Source: SAR202 cluster bacterium (GTDB lineage Bacteria; Chloroflexota; Dehalococcoidia; Lucifugimonadales; UBA1123). Taken from it: DNA of 5,405 bases. The notes under the pieces are model-generated. The model saw nothing but the letters and a program-made list of their open reading frames with translations, made no database searches and was not told where the DNA came from. The position numbers and the translations under genes are program-made. Of this stretch, positions 1 through 5,277 are shown piece by piece (position 1 is the stretch's first letter; the number at the start of each line of letters is the position of its first letter). The stretch covers positions 1-5,405 of the forward strand of contig JASLRP010000341.1 of assembly GCA_030743915.1 (NCBI GenBank), given 5' to 3'.

Positions 1-638
1 TGACGGTTTCGGGAATCTACCGCGAGGAGGACAACGACGGGTTCGTAGTGCAGGTTCCGCTGGAGAGCTACCGGGCGAAAGTTGACCCTCTGGTCAAAGC
101 CAGGGCCTATGGTCTGAAGTTGTCTGATCGGGCTATGGTCGGACAGTTGATCCGAAGGGTCGGTCTGGCAGCCGGTCGCGATCTGCGCGTCTCGACAGGG
201 ATTGGCGGCCCGGACGATTCGATAGTTCTGTTTCGCTCCGTGCTGGTGAGTCTGACCGTCATCCTGGTTGGAACGGCGATAATGAACGTGCTGATCGCCG
301 TCCTGTTCTCTGTGCGAGAGCGGCGCAGAGAGTTTGCAATCGCTAAAGTGCTGGGGATGGCGCCGGGCCAGATCGTCCGTGGAGTGCTTTCGAGCTCCAC
401 AGTGTTGGTGGGAATTGCGCTGATCATTGGCGTGCCGTTGGGACTGCTGGTCACACGCATTCTGTACGACATCATCGGCAACCTGGTCGGGCTGGGTTCC
501 GGAATCGGCTCGATGCCTCAGGCCTGGTCCTTGCTGTTGCTCGTTCCCGCCGCGTTATTCATAGCGCTGGTCGGAGCGATAATACCCGCGCGCATGATCT
601 CGTCCGAGGTCGTGGCCGAAGGCCTGAGGGAGGAATAG
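1..638 (+). CDS. FtsX/MacB-type ABC transporter permease, C-terminal part (5' end outside window)
   Basis: The reading frame is open from base 3 to the TAG at 636-638, giving 211 residues with no start needed inside the window; the GTG at 48 is probably an internal valine codon. Seen: a soluble stretch (residues 1-78), then three hydrophobic segments at about 80-103, 132-154 and 174-194. Between the first two lies the charged motif RERRREFAIAKVLGMAPGQI, the typical cytoplasmic signature of FtsX-fold permeases (compare R-REFGILRALGA--RQI). The C-terminus PARMISSEVVAEGLREE resembles the usual PAR...EALR-E ending of LolC/LolE/MacB relatives. Known for the family: such permeases pair with an ATPase to move lipids or lipoproteins, export drugs or peptides, or transmit force to cell-wall enzymes. 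The substrate cannot be read from this fragment. The gene converges with the histidine kinase (73-bp gap). Its last codons contain an 18-bp repeat found again at 4007-4024. Confidence 0.88.
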   Translation, partial: TVSGIYREEDNDGFVVQVPLESYRAKVDPLVKARAYGLKLSDRAMVGQLIRRVGLAAGRDLRVSTGIGGPDDSIVLFRSVLVSLTVILVGTAIMNVLIAVLFSVRERRREFAIAKVLGMAPGQIVRGVLSSSTVLVGIALIIGVPLGLLVTRILYDIIGNLVGLGSGIGSMPQAWSLLLLVPAALFIALVGAIIPARMISSEVVAEGLREE

Positions 639-667
639 GGGCCGGCGATGCAATATTGGTTGATCAG
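624..667. repeat. Copy A of a dispersed repeat (18-bp perfect core plus ATATTGG and GATCAG)
   Basis: CTGAGGGAGGAATAGGGG at 624-641 is identical to 4007-4024. ATATTGG follows 11 bp later here (653-659) and 12 bp later in the other copy, and GATCAG follows in both (662-667 here). Here the core encodes the last residues (LREE, stop) of the FtsX-type permease. A second GATCAG at 710-715 contains the kinase stop codon. What the repeat does is unknown. Confidence 0.6.
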
Positions 668-711
668 CAGCAAGGCCACCATCATGTTGGGCTCCGGAGG
701 TTGCTATTTGA
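639..711. other. Convergent 3' intergenic gap between the FtsX-type permease and the kinase
   Basis: 73 bp between two converging genes. I see no convincing hairpin terminator for either gene. It contains most of repeat copy A, and GATCAG occurs twice (662-667 and 710-715), 48 bp apart, the second including the kinase stop codon. Confidence 0.5.
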
Positions 712-2928
712 TCAGATCGGAAGTTTGACCCAAAAGGCTGTGCCTCCGGTGTCACTTTCGAACCCCACATCGCCCTGACACCGCACAGTGATGATGCGGC
801 GCACGACGTCCAGCCCGAGGCCGGTTCCCTCACCAACGCCCTTAGTCGTGAAGAATGGATCGAAGATGTGCGGTTGTATCTCCTGCGGGATACCTGGTCC
901 GTTGTCGGCGATGTCCACAACGACGTTGCCATCATCTTGACGAGTTGAGATGGTTATCGTCCCATTGTTCCCAAGCGCGTCGATGGAGTTGTCTAACAGA
1001 TTCATCCAGACCTGGTTTAGCTCGCTGCCAGGGACCATGATGCGGGGGAGGTCCTGGTCGTAATCACGGATTACGTCGATGCCCTGTTTCAGTCGGTTGC
1101 CCAGGATTGTAATAGTGTCCTCGATACCCTGATGCACATCGACATTCTGCATCACATCCTGATCCATGAAGGAGAAGGATTTGGCGGCATTCACCAGCTT
1201 CGAAATGCTGGAGGCGCTCAGAACGATTGCCCCTGCCAGATCCTGGGCAGTGAACGACTTGGTCAGCCAGCCAATCGTTTCGCCTAATGTGTGTTTGGGC
1301 ACCGTTGCGGCAAGTTTCTCCAGGTCGTCAGGATGAATTCCAGCGGCGGCCAGAGTCGCCGAGTAGTCCCAGCCGTCTTTGACCCCGTGGGTATCGAGCC
1401 AGTCCAGCGATTCGTCTTCATGGTCGCTTAACTCCAGGGCTGTGAAATTGGTCGCCTCGGTCGAGCGGTTTTGAAGTATCCTGTCCCATTCGACCAGCGA
1501 CCCCCAGAGCTGATGGTCGATACCGACACGGGTCAACTCGATGGTTGCTGATTGCAAATCGCCCAGGGAATCCAGCAGTTGGCTGGATGCTCGGCTGGCG
1601 GCTGAGGCAGGGTTGTTCAACTCGTGGGCCAGACCTGCGGAAAGCTTGCCCAGCGCCGCCATCTTTTCAGTCTGCCGCAACTCTTCGTCCTTCTTGAGGC
1701 GTTCGGTGATGTCCACGAAGGTTACCACGCACCCGACCATCTCACCGTCGCGTTCTACAGGGTACGACCAGTATTCGGCGGGGAAGTTTGTGCCGTCAGC
1801 GCAGAACATTACCTCGTCGCTCACGTGGGCCCCCTCACCTTGCTGGAATGCTTGATAGATGCGGCATTCCTGGACCGGATACGGGTCTCCGTTGGGTCGG
1901 GTGTGGTGGACCAGTTCGTGCATATGCTTGCCCAGAACATCGGTGTCGCTCTCGAACCCCAGCAAGTTGACGCACGATGGGTTGGCGAAGGTGCAATTTC
2001 CGTCCAGGTCGATCCCGTAAATGCCCTCGCCCGTGGAATTCAGAAGCGAGCGGACCAGTTCTTCCTGCTCTCTCAGTTCGTTCTGGACCTTCAGGCGCTC
2101 GGTGATGTCAACGAAAGTTACGACGCATCCCACAAGCTCGCCATTGCGGTTCAGCGGGAAGGACCAGTACTCCGCGGGGAAGCTGGAGCCATCCGAACAG
2201 AACATGATCTCATCGTCCACATGGCTGCCTTTGGAACTTCTAAAAGCCTGGAATATCTGGCACTCCTCAATAGGGTAGGGCTCTCCGTTGGGTCGGGTGT
2301 GATGGACCAGTCTGTGCATGTTCTGCCCGAGGAGTTGAGCGTCGCTCTCGAATCCCAACAACTGGGCGCAAGCAGGATTAGCGAAAATACAGACTCCGTT
2401 CATGTCAGTCCCGTAAATGCCCTCGCCGGTGGAGTTCAACAGCGACGTTACAAGCTCTTGCTGTTGTTTCAGATTGGCCTCGTCCTCCACACGCTGGGTG
2501 ATGTCGACAAAAGTCACCACGCATCCCAGCAACTCGCCGTCATGCTGCACTGGATATGACCTGTACTCGGCAGGAAAGCTGGAACCGTCGGCGCGGAACA
2601 TGATCTCGTCGTCCACATGGGACCCCTCGCACTCCCGAAACGCCTGATAAATGTGGCATTCCTCGACGGGGTACGGCTCGCCGTCGGGACGTGTGTGGTG
2701 GACGAGATTGTGCATGTGCTTGCCCAGGAGTTGAGTGTCGCTTTCGAAACCCAACAGCGTCACGCATGATGGATTGGCGAAGGTGCAATTCCCATCCATG
2801 TCGGTCCCGTAAATCCCTTCGCCTGTGGAGTTCAGCAGCAACGTGCCAAGGTCTTGAACGCTCGCGGTGTCGGCTGTGATCACCGATCCGCCTGCATGGT
2901 TATGGTTGTCCTGAAGAGAATGGTTCAT
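712..2928 (-). CDS. Orphan sensor histidine kinase with three tandem PAS domains
   Basis: A 738-aa protein with no signal peptide or membrane segment, so probably a cytoplasmic autophosphorylating sensor kinase. Domains seen: a 30-residue N-terminus; PAS copies at residues 31-162, 163-294 and 295-426, each ending in a VTFVDITxR core followed by a charged coiled-coil-like linker; a HisKA-type box AGLAHELNNP with phosphoacceptor His435; a long helical linker (about 440-630); and HATPase_c with an N-box around Asn643/Asn647, G1 DNGPGIP (675-681), F-box FDPFFTTK (689-696) and G2 GTGLGL (701-706). All catalytic motifs are intact. The linker plus the 'GSELNQVW-NL-DN-IDA' block match, from memory, a known kinase subfamily that often carries a cyclic-nucleotide-binding domain at its N-terminus; here PAS copies take that place. 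An in-frame TGA 12 nt upstream rules out an earlier start. The ribosome binding site is weak (GGA about 13 nt upstream). No response regulator is adjacent, so the partner and the signal are unknown. Confidence 0.93.
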   Translation of the reverse strand: MNHSLQDNHNHAGGSVITADTASVQDLGTLLLNSTGEGIYGTDMDGNCTFANPSCVTLLGFESDTQLLGKHMHNLVHHTRPDGEPYPVEECHIYQAFRECEGSHVDDEIMFRADGSSFPAEYRSYPVQHDGELLGCVVTFVDITQRVEDEANLKQQQELVTSLLNSTGEGIYGTDMNGVCIFANPACAQLLGFESDAQLLGQNMHRLVHHTRPNGEPYPIEECQIFQAFRSSKGSHVDDEIMFCSDGSSFPAEYWSFPLNRNGELVGCVVTFVDITERLKVQNELREQEELVRSLLNSTGEGIYGIDLDGNCTFANPSCVNLLGFESDTDVLGKHMHELVHHTRPNGDPYPVQECRIYQAFQQGEGAHVSDEVMFCADGTNFPAEYWSYPVERDGEMVGCVVTFVDITERLKKDEELRQTEKMAALGKLSAGLAHELNNPASAASRASSQLLDSLGDLQSATIELTRVGIDHQLWGSLVEWDRILQNRSTEATNFTALELSDHEDESLDWLDTHGVKDGWDYSATLAAAGIHPDDLEKLAATVPKHTLGETIGWLTKSFTAQDLAGAIVLSASSISKLVNAAKSFSFMDQDVMQNVDVHQGIEDTITILGNRLKQGIDVIRDYDQDLPRIMVPGSELNQVWMNLLDNSIDALGNNGTITISTRQDDGNVVVDIADNGPGIPQEIQPHIFDPFFTTKGVGEGTGLGLDVVRRIITVRCQGDVGFESDTGGTAFWVKLPI
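1651..2046 (-). repeat. PAS repeat unit 3 of the kinase (residues 295-426)
   Basis: Third 396-bp unit. The conserved cysteines fall at 312, 319, 355 and 400, and the His-His pair at 341-342. The core is closer to unit 1 than unit 2 is. Its distal linker has diverged into the signalling helix leading to the phosphoacceptor box (EELRQTEKMAALGKLSAG), as expected for the PAS next to the kinase core. Confidence 0.9.
2047..2442 (-). repeat. PAS repeat unit 2 of the kinase (residues 163-294)
   Basis: Second 396-bp unit, in exact register with unit 1. The conserved cysteines fall at 180, 187, 223 and 268, and the His-His pair at 209-210. It has the extra MFC cysteine (243) that is also present in unit 3. 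Its linker (VQNELREQEELVRS) resembles a short coiled coil joining it to the next PAS. Confidence 0.9.
2443..2838 (-). repeat. PAS repeat unit 1 of the kinase (residues 31-162)
   Basis: First of three 396-bp in-frame tandem units. By hand count its 114-residue core matches unit 2 at about 77% and unit 3 at about 79% of positions. It carries Cys48, Cys55, Cys91 and Cys136 and the MHxLVHHTRP motif (72-81) found in all units. It differs from the others in having Arg111 where they have Cys, and Arg123 where they have Trp. Confidence 0.9.
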
Positions 2929-3035
2929 GTTAGTATTTCATCCGTCCTGAAAATACCGTGACTCTGGATACCTTCTGTCGTCTCATTGCGACCGTTTTTT
3001 GAGGAAGGCGCTAACGGGTTGGCTGACATACAGAG

Positions 3036-3060
3036 GCAGGATGCCTGCTGATTGTCAGGC
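3036..3060. promoter_or_regulatory. Overlapping small inverted repeats upstream of the kinase
   Basis: GCAGG-ATG-CCTGC (3036-3048) is a perfect 5-3-5 inverted repeat. It overlaps a second pair, GCCTG (3043-3047) with CAGGC (3056-3060). The element lies 108-132 bp upstream of the kinase ATG, near a CTGACA that resembles a -35 box on the minus strand (3057-3052), but I see no good -10 at the right distance. It could be an operator or alternative hairpins in the leader, or chance. Confidence 0.25.
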
Positions 3061-3115
3061 GCCGATTGAAACTTGGTGGATGCGTGCCTGTAACAAAGAA
3101 TATTGAAATAGAAAC

Positions 3116-3146
3116 GAAGGGCCTGCACAGTCTGGGCAGGCCCTTC
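3116..3146 (-). terminator. Intrinsic terminator of the isochorismatase-family gene
   Basis: Perfect 11-bp inverted repeat GAAGGGCCTGC (3116-3126) / GCAGGCCCTTC (3136-3146) with a 9-nt loop, 39 bp after the TAA of the hydrolase gene. Read on the minus strand it is followed by the T-rich GTTTCTATTTC, whereas the plus-strand side has no T tract, so it should act on minus-strand transcripts. It separates the hydrolase from the kinase downstream. Confidence 0.8.
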
Positions 3147-3185
3147 ATCGTATCTTGCGTCGCTACCTCATGCCCTCAAGGATGC

Positions 3186-3800
3186 TTAACCCGCAAGCTC
3201 CTGGAGCCTGCCAAGCGCATCTTCGGTTGTGATGGATTCGTGGGCGATGAACATGTAGTTCGTCACGGCTGCGTTGTAGGCGTCCTCGCCTGCGCCTGCG
3301 GTCGCATCTTTGACTGTTATGACCGCGTAGCCCCGTTCCTCGGCATCGCGCAGGTGGGACTCGACACACAGGTTGGCGGACATGCCAGCCAGTATGATGG
3401 TGTCGATGCCTCGTTTGCGAAGCTGAATGTCCACATCGCTGGTGTGGAATCCGCTGAGGTTCTTGTGAGGAGCGCACAATATCGTGTCGTCATCGGGCAC
3501 GAGATCGGGGTGAAATTCGGAACCCCACTTGCCGGTCTCGAACATTCTTCGCTCGAACATCACGGTGTCGATGAAGTTGTTGTTCTGCCAGGCTGCATAC
3601 TCTTTGTCATAGTAATGTGGGACATACACCACGTCGATACCAGCGGATCTTGCGGCAGCTATCAGGCCCTTGAGCCTGTTGACCACATCGTTTTTCACCA
3701 CCAACTCACCCACCAGGTCCCAAACTACGCCACCCTCCGACAAAAAGTCGTTCTGCGGGTCGATAATAACAAGCGCTGTTCTGTCTGCATCGAGCGTCAT
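3186..3800 (-). CDS. Isochorismatase-family cysteine hydrolase
   Basis: A 204-aa protein, a usual length for this alpha/beta family. Numbered from the chosen start, the triad is Asp14 (ALVIIDPQNDF), Lys113 (CAPHKNLSGF) and Cys145 (GMSANLCVESHLRDA). The last motif also supplies the backbone oxyanion site next to the usual cis-peptide position. The C-terminal half (KDATAGAGEDAYNAA, then TTEDAL) is typical of the family. Known members hydrolyse amides or ureides (nicotinamide, biuret, carbamoylated amines) or the isochorismate vinyl ether. The nicotinamidase metal motif DxHxxxH is not seen, and no siderophore genes are near, so a small amide or ureide is the likelier substrate, but it is not identified. 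The ATG at 3800 is preferred over an in-frame ATG at 3860 because GGAGGG lies 8 nt before it and the family's conserved N-terminus starts there. No signal peptide; cytoplasmic. It is probably transcribed alone, with its own promoter candidate and terminator. Confidence 0.92.
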   Translation of the reverse strand: MTLDADRTALVIIDPQNDFLSEGGVVWDLVGELVVKNDVVNRLKGLIAAARSAGIDVVYVPHYYDKEYAAWQNNNFIDTVMFERRMFETGKWGSEFHPDLVPDDDTILCAPHKNLSGFHTSDVDIQLRKRGIDTIILAGMSANLCVESHLRDAEERGYAVITVKDATAGAGEDAYNAAVTNYMFIAHESITTEDALGRLQELAG

Positions 3801-3808
3801 AGAGTTCT

Positions 3809-3814
3809 CCCTCC
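3809..3814 (-). promoter_or_regulatory. Ribosome binding site that fixes the hydrolase start
   Basis: On the minus strand GGAGGG lies 8 nt before the ATG at 3800, an almost ideal Shine-Dalgarno. The alternative ATG at 3860 has no such sequence before it. Just upstream, CTATT-GAAT-AATAG (3817-3830 on the plus strand) is a small inverted repeat that could affect access to the site. Confidence 0.75.
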
Positions 3815-3850
3815 AACTATTGAATAATAGCTCCCCCGTCGAATTCGGTG

Positions 3851-3879
3851 AGTCTACCATGTTGAAATCAACGAATCAA
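3851..3879 (-). promoter_or_regulatory. Candidate sigma-70-type promoter of the hydrolase gene
   Basis: Minus strand: TTGATT (3879-3874), a 17-bp spacer, then TAGACT (3856-3851), each 4 of 6 to consensus, with a TG extension before the -10. The spacer region contains GTTGATT twice (3880-3874 and 3872-3866) and the inverted pair GTTGA/TCAAC (3861-3872), which could be an operator. A second possible -10, TATTAT, lies nearer the gene at about 3830-3823 but lacks a matching -35. Unproven. Confidence 0.35.
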
Positions 3880-4006
3880 CGATAGCGAATGGCAGATGCT
3901 TTGCCGAGTTCAATTGGCTTAGATGCAGGCTGATCGAGATTCGATGCGTGATGGGGGATTTTGCTTCGTCGCTCACATCGGGGCGGCGACGAAACGGCAT
4001 ACTCAA

Positions 4007-4058
4007 CTGAGGGAGGAATAGGGGGGCGCCCACGCGATATTGGAGACAATGCGATCAG
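4007..4058. repeat. Copy B of the dispersed repeat, just beyond the permease gene
   Basis: CTGAGGGAGGAATAGGGG at 4007-4024 is identical to 624-641, with ATATTGG at 4037-4043 and GATCAG at 4053-4058 in the same order as copy A. The GATCAG overlaps the permease stop codon (TGA on the minus strand, 4057-4055). Read in the FtsX frame the core again gives LREE and a stop, but upstream sequence shows no resemblance to that permease, so no plus-strand gene is called here. The rest of the gap (3861-4006) holds only the promoter candidate described above. Confidence 0.6.
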
Positions 4059-5275
4059 AGGTTGCGGAGTCTCCGACGTCGGTAGCCGGTGATGATCAGA
4101 ACCAAGGCCGCGCCCACCAGAAGAATGACCCCGAGGTTGTTGAGCGGCCGGCTACCCAGGTTCGCGTTAATAACCCCGGTGGAGCGAAACACCACACCTG
4201 ACAGCATCAAGAAAACCGGCAAACTCACGTCCCGATCATTGGTCAACCGAGCGCCCGCAACTAGCGCTGCGGCCCCGACCAGGCCGGCGATAACCGGGGG
4301 CCAAAACATCCAGTGGGCGAAATCGAGACCAACCATGACCGGGACCAGGTACACTGATTCTTCTATCATTGCGCCGAGGTCTCTATTGGGCCAGTCGGTG
4401 AACCAGAAACCGGAACTCCCTAGAAGAACTGTCAGGGCAAAGGCCCAGCACCATGTCAGGAGCAAAAAGGAGGATCGAAGGCCCGGACGTGTGTCAGTCA
4501 AAACCAGCGTGATTGCGATCCAGGGCAGCAGTCCAGACGTGATCGCCAACAGTCCGACCTCAGGAAAGTTCGGGCCTACGGTGATGCCGAAATACCCCAG
4601 GGACCGCACCGTAAAGGCGAGGGCCATTCCTGGCAGCAGAAGCAACAATCCCGCAACGGAGGTGAGCCAGAACCGGGTGGTTGGTGTCCATGAATACCAT
4701 CTGGCCAGCCATCTCGAGTTTGCCCAATCTGGAAACAACTTGTTTCGCAAACGGACCAGACCGACAGACAGAACAATCGACGGCAAGGCGAACAGTAGGC
4801 TTCCGATAACGCTCCAGTTCAGAGCGAATAGCAATCGAGACAGAATGTCCATGCCCTCGTGATTTGTGCCGAGGAGATGCCGTGCGCTGGGAGCAGCCAG
4901 TCGAGCCGAACCGTCCGGTGACAGAGGCCCGAAGGGGGCCATTATCGGACCGATTAGCGCAATGAACAGCAGCAGGAAGATCAGGCCATTGCCGATGAAA
5001 CTCCCGTTTAGTCCGCGTTGGTTTCCACGAACTAATCTGCCTTCTTCGATGCGCCACATCAGGTCTTGAGGAATTCCGAATAGCCAACGATACAAAAACG
5101 CCAGATGAGTTCTGAACGATCTTGGAGCATCTGAGCCTGGATCGTTCAGATGCTCCCATGTGTCGCTGCGAATCTCCATCTGCCGACTTTTGGCGACGTC
5201 GTCGGGCAGGCCACGAGTGTAAACTCGCGCCCACCAGTTCGGCAGCCAACCAGAGATTTTCACAAACATGCCCAT
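4055..5275 (-). CDS. PadR-coupled, prefix-domain membrane protein resembling a degenerate DppC/OppC permease
   Basis: 406 aa. Residues 1-85 are soluble and contain WARVYTRGLPDDVAKSRQME (15-34) and then SDTWEHL, matching the short prefix domain that precedes some PadR-linked permeases. From 97 there are about seven to eight hydrophobic segments (near 97-115, 153-174, 204-224, 240-260, 268-286, 325-343, 353-366, 382-397). The start of the membrane part resembles OppC/DppC: IALIGPIMAPFGPLSPDG (105-122), RLAAPSARHLLGTNHEGMD (125-143) and ILSRLL, matching the family's RLxPPSxxHxLGTDxxGRDxLSR. DppC's end is echoed by GSSGFWFTDWPNRDLGAMIE (286-305). Two signature residues are changed (GTD to GTN, GRD to GMD), and the cytoplasmic EAA loop that grips the ATPase seems missing: LPWI (250-253) to GFW (289-291) spans about 39 residues against about 65 in E. 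coli DppC. A C-terminal extension (about 345-406) adds one or two membrane segments. It overlaps the padR stop by 1 nt, so is probably translationally coupled. Function unknown. Confidence 0.85.
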   Translation of the reverse strand: MGMFVKISGWLPNWWARVYTRGLPDDVAKSRQMEIRSDTWEHLNDPGSDAPRSFRTHLAFLYRWLFGIPQDLMWRIEEGRLVRGNQRGLNGSFIGNGLIFLLLFIALIGPIMAPFGPLSPDGSARLAAPSARHLLGTNHEGMDILSRLLFALNWSVIGSLLFALPSIVLSVGLVRLRNKLFPDWANSRWLARWYSWTPTTRFWLTSVAGLLLLLPGMALAFTVRSLGYFGITVGPNFPEVGLLAITSGLLPWIAITLVLTDTRPGLRSSFLLLTWCWAFALTVLLGSSGFWFTDWPNRDLGAMIEESVYLVPVMVGLDFAHWMFWPPVIAGLVGAAALVAGARLTNDRDVSLPVFLMLSGVVFRSTGVINANLGSRPLNNLGVILLVGAALVLIITGYRRRRLRNL

Positions 5276-5277
5276 CA
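5273..5277 (-). promoter_or_regulatory. TGATG stop-start overlap between PadR and the permease
   Basis: On the minus strand the PadR TGA (5277-5275) shares its A with the permease ATG (5275-5273). No strong Shine-Dalgarno precedes it, which suggests translation of the permease by reinitiation or coupling. A second in-frame ATG (Met3, 5269) is an alternative start 6 nt further on. Confidence 0.7.

Noticed and set aside
1624..2559. A 311-codon plus-strand reading frame opposite the kinase
   Set aside because: It lies antisense to the PAS array, repeats with the same 396-bp period, has no ribosome binding site of note and no recognisable domain. It is a shadow of the kinase codon pattern.
1651..2838. 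The NCTFANPSC motif as a LOV (blue-light, flavin) photosensor
   Set aside because: LOV domains need a GxNCRFLQ context with the flavin-binding Asn and Gln residues; here the Cys is followed by TFANP and the rest of the LOV signature is missing.
1651..2838. The regularly spaced repeat as a CRISPR array or satellite
   Set aside because: The period is 396 bp, in frame, and the copies encode PAS domains with mostly silent differences; it is a protein repeat.
3066..3827. A 253-codon plus-strand reading frame opposite the hydrolase
   Set aside because: It covers the terminator hairpin and the whole hydrolase gene on the opposite strand; the minus-strand frame has the full catalytic triad and a good ribosome binding site, so this one is a shadow.
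3801..3860. An earlier hydrolase start at 3860, adding 20 residues
   Set aside because: No ribosome binding site precedes it, the extra residues fit no family pattern, and a candidate -10 box overlaps the position.
3951..4010. A 19-codon plus-strand reading frame starting ATGGGGGAT before repeat copy B
   Set aside because: No ribosome binding site, no recognisable product and a length expected by chance.
4089..4862. A 257-codon plus-strand frame and a 229-codon minus-strand frame (4560-5249) over the permease
   Set aside because: Both are rich in Arg, Ser and Pro with no domain, while the 4055-5275 frame gives coherent membrane segments and family motifs.
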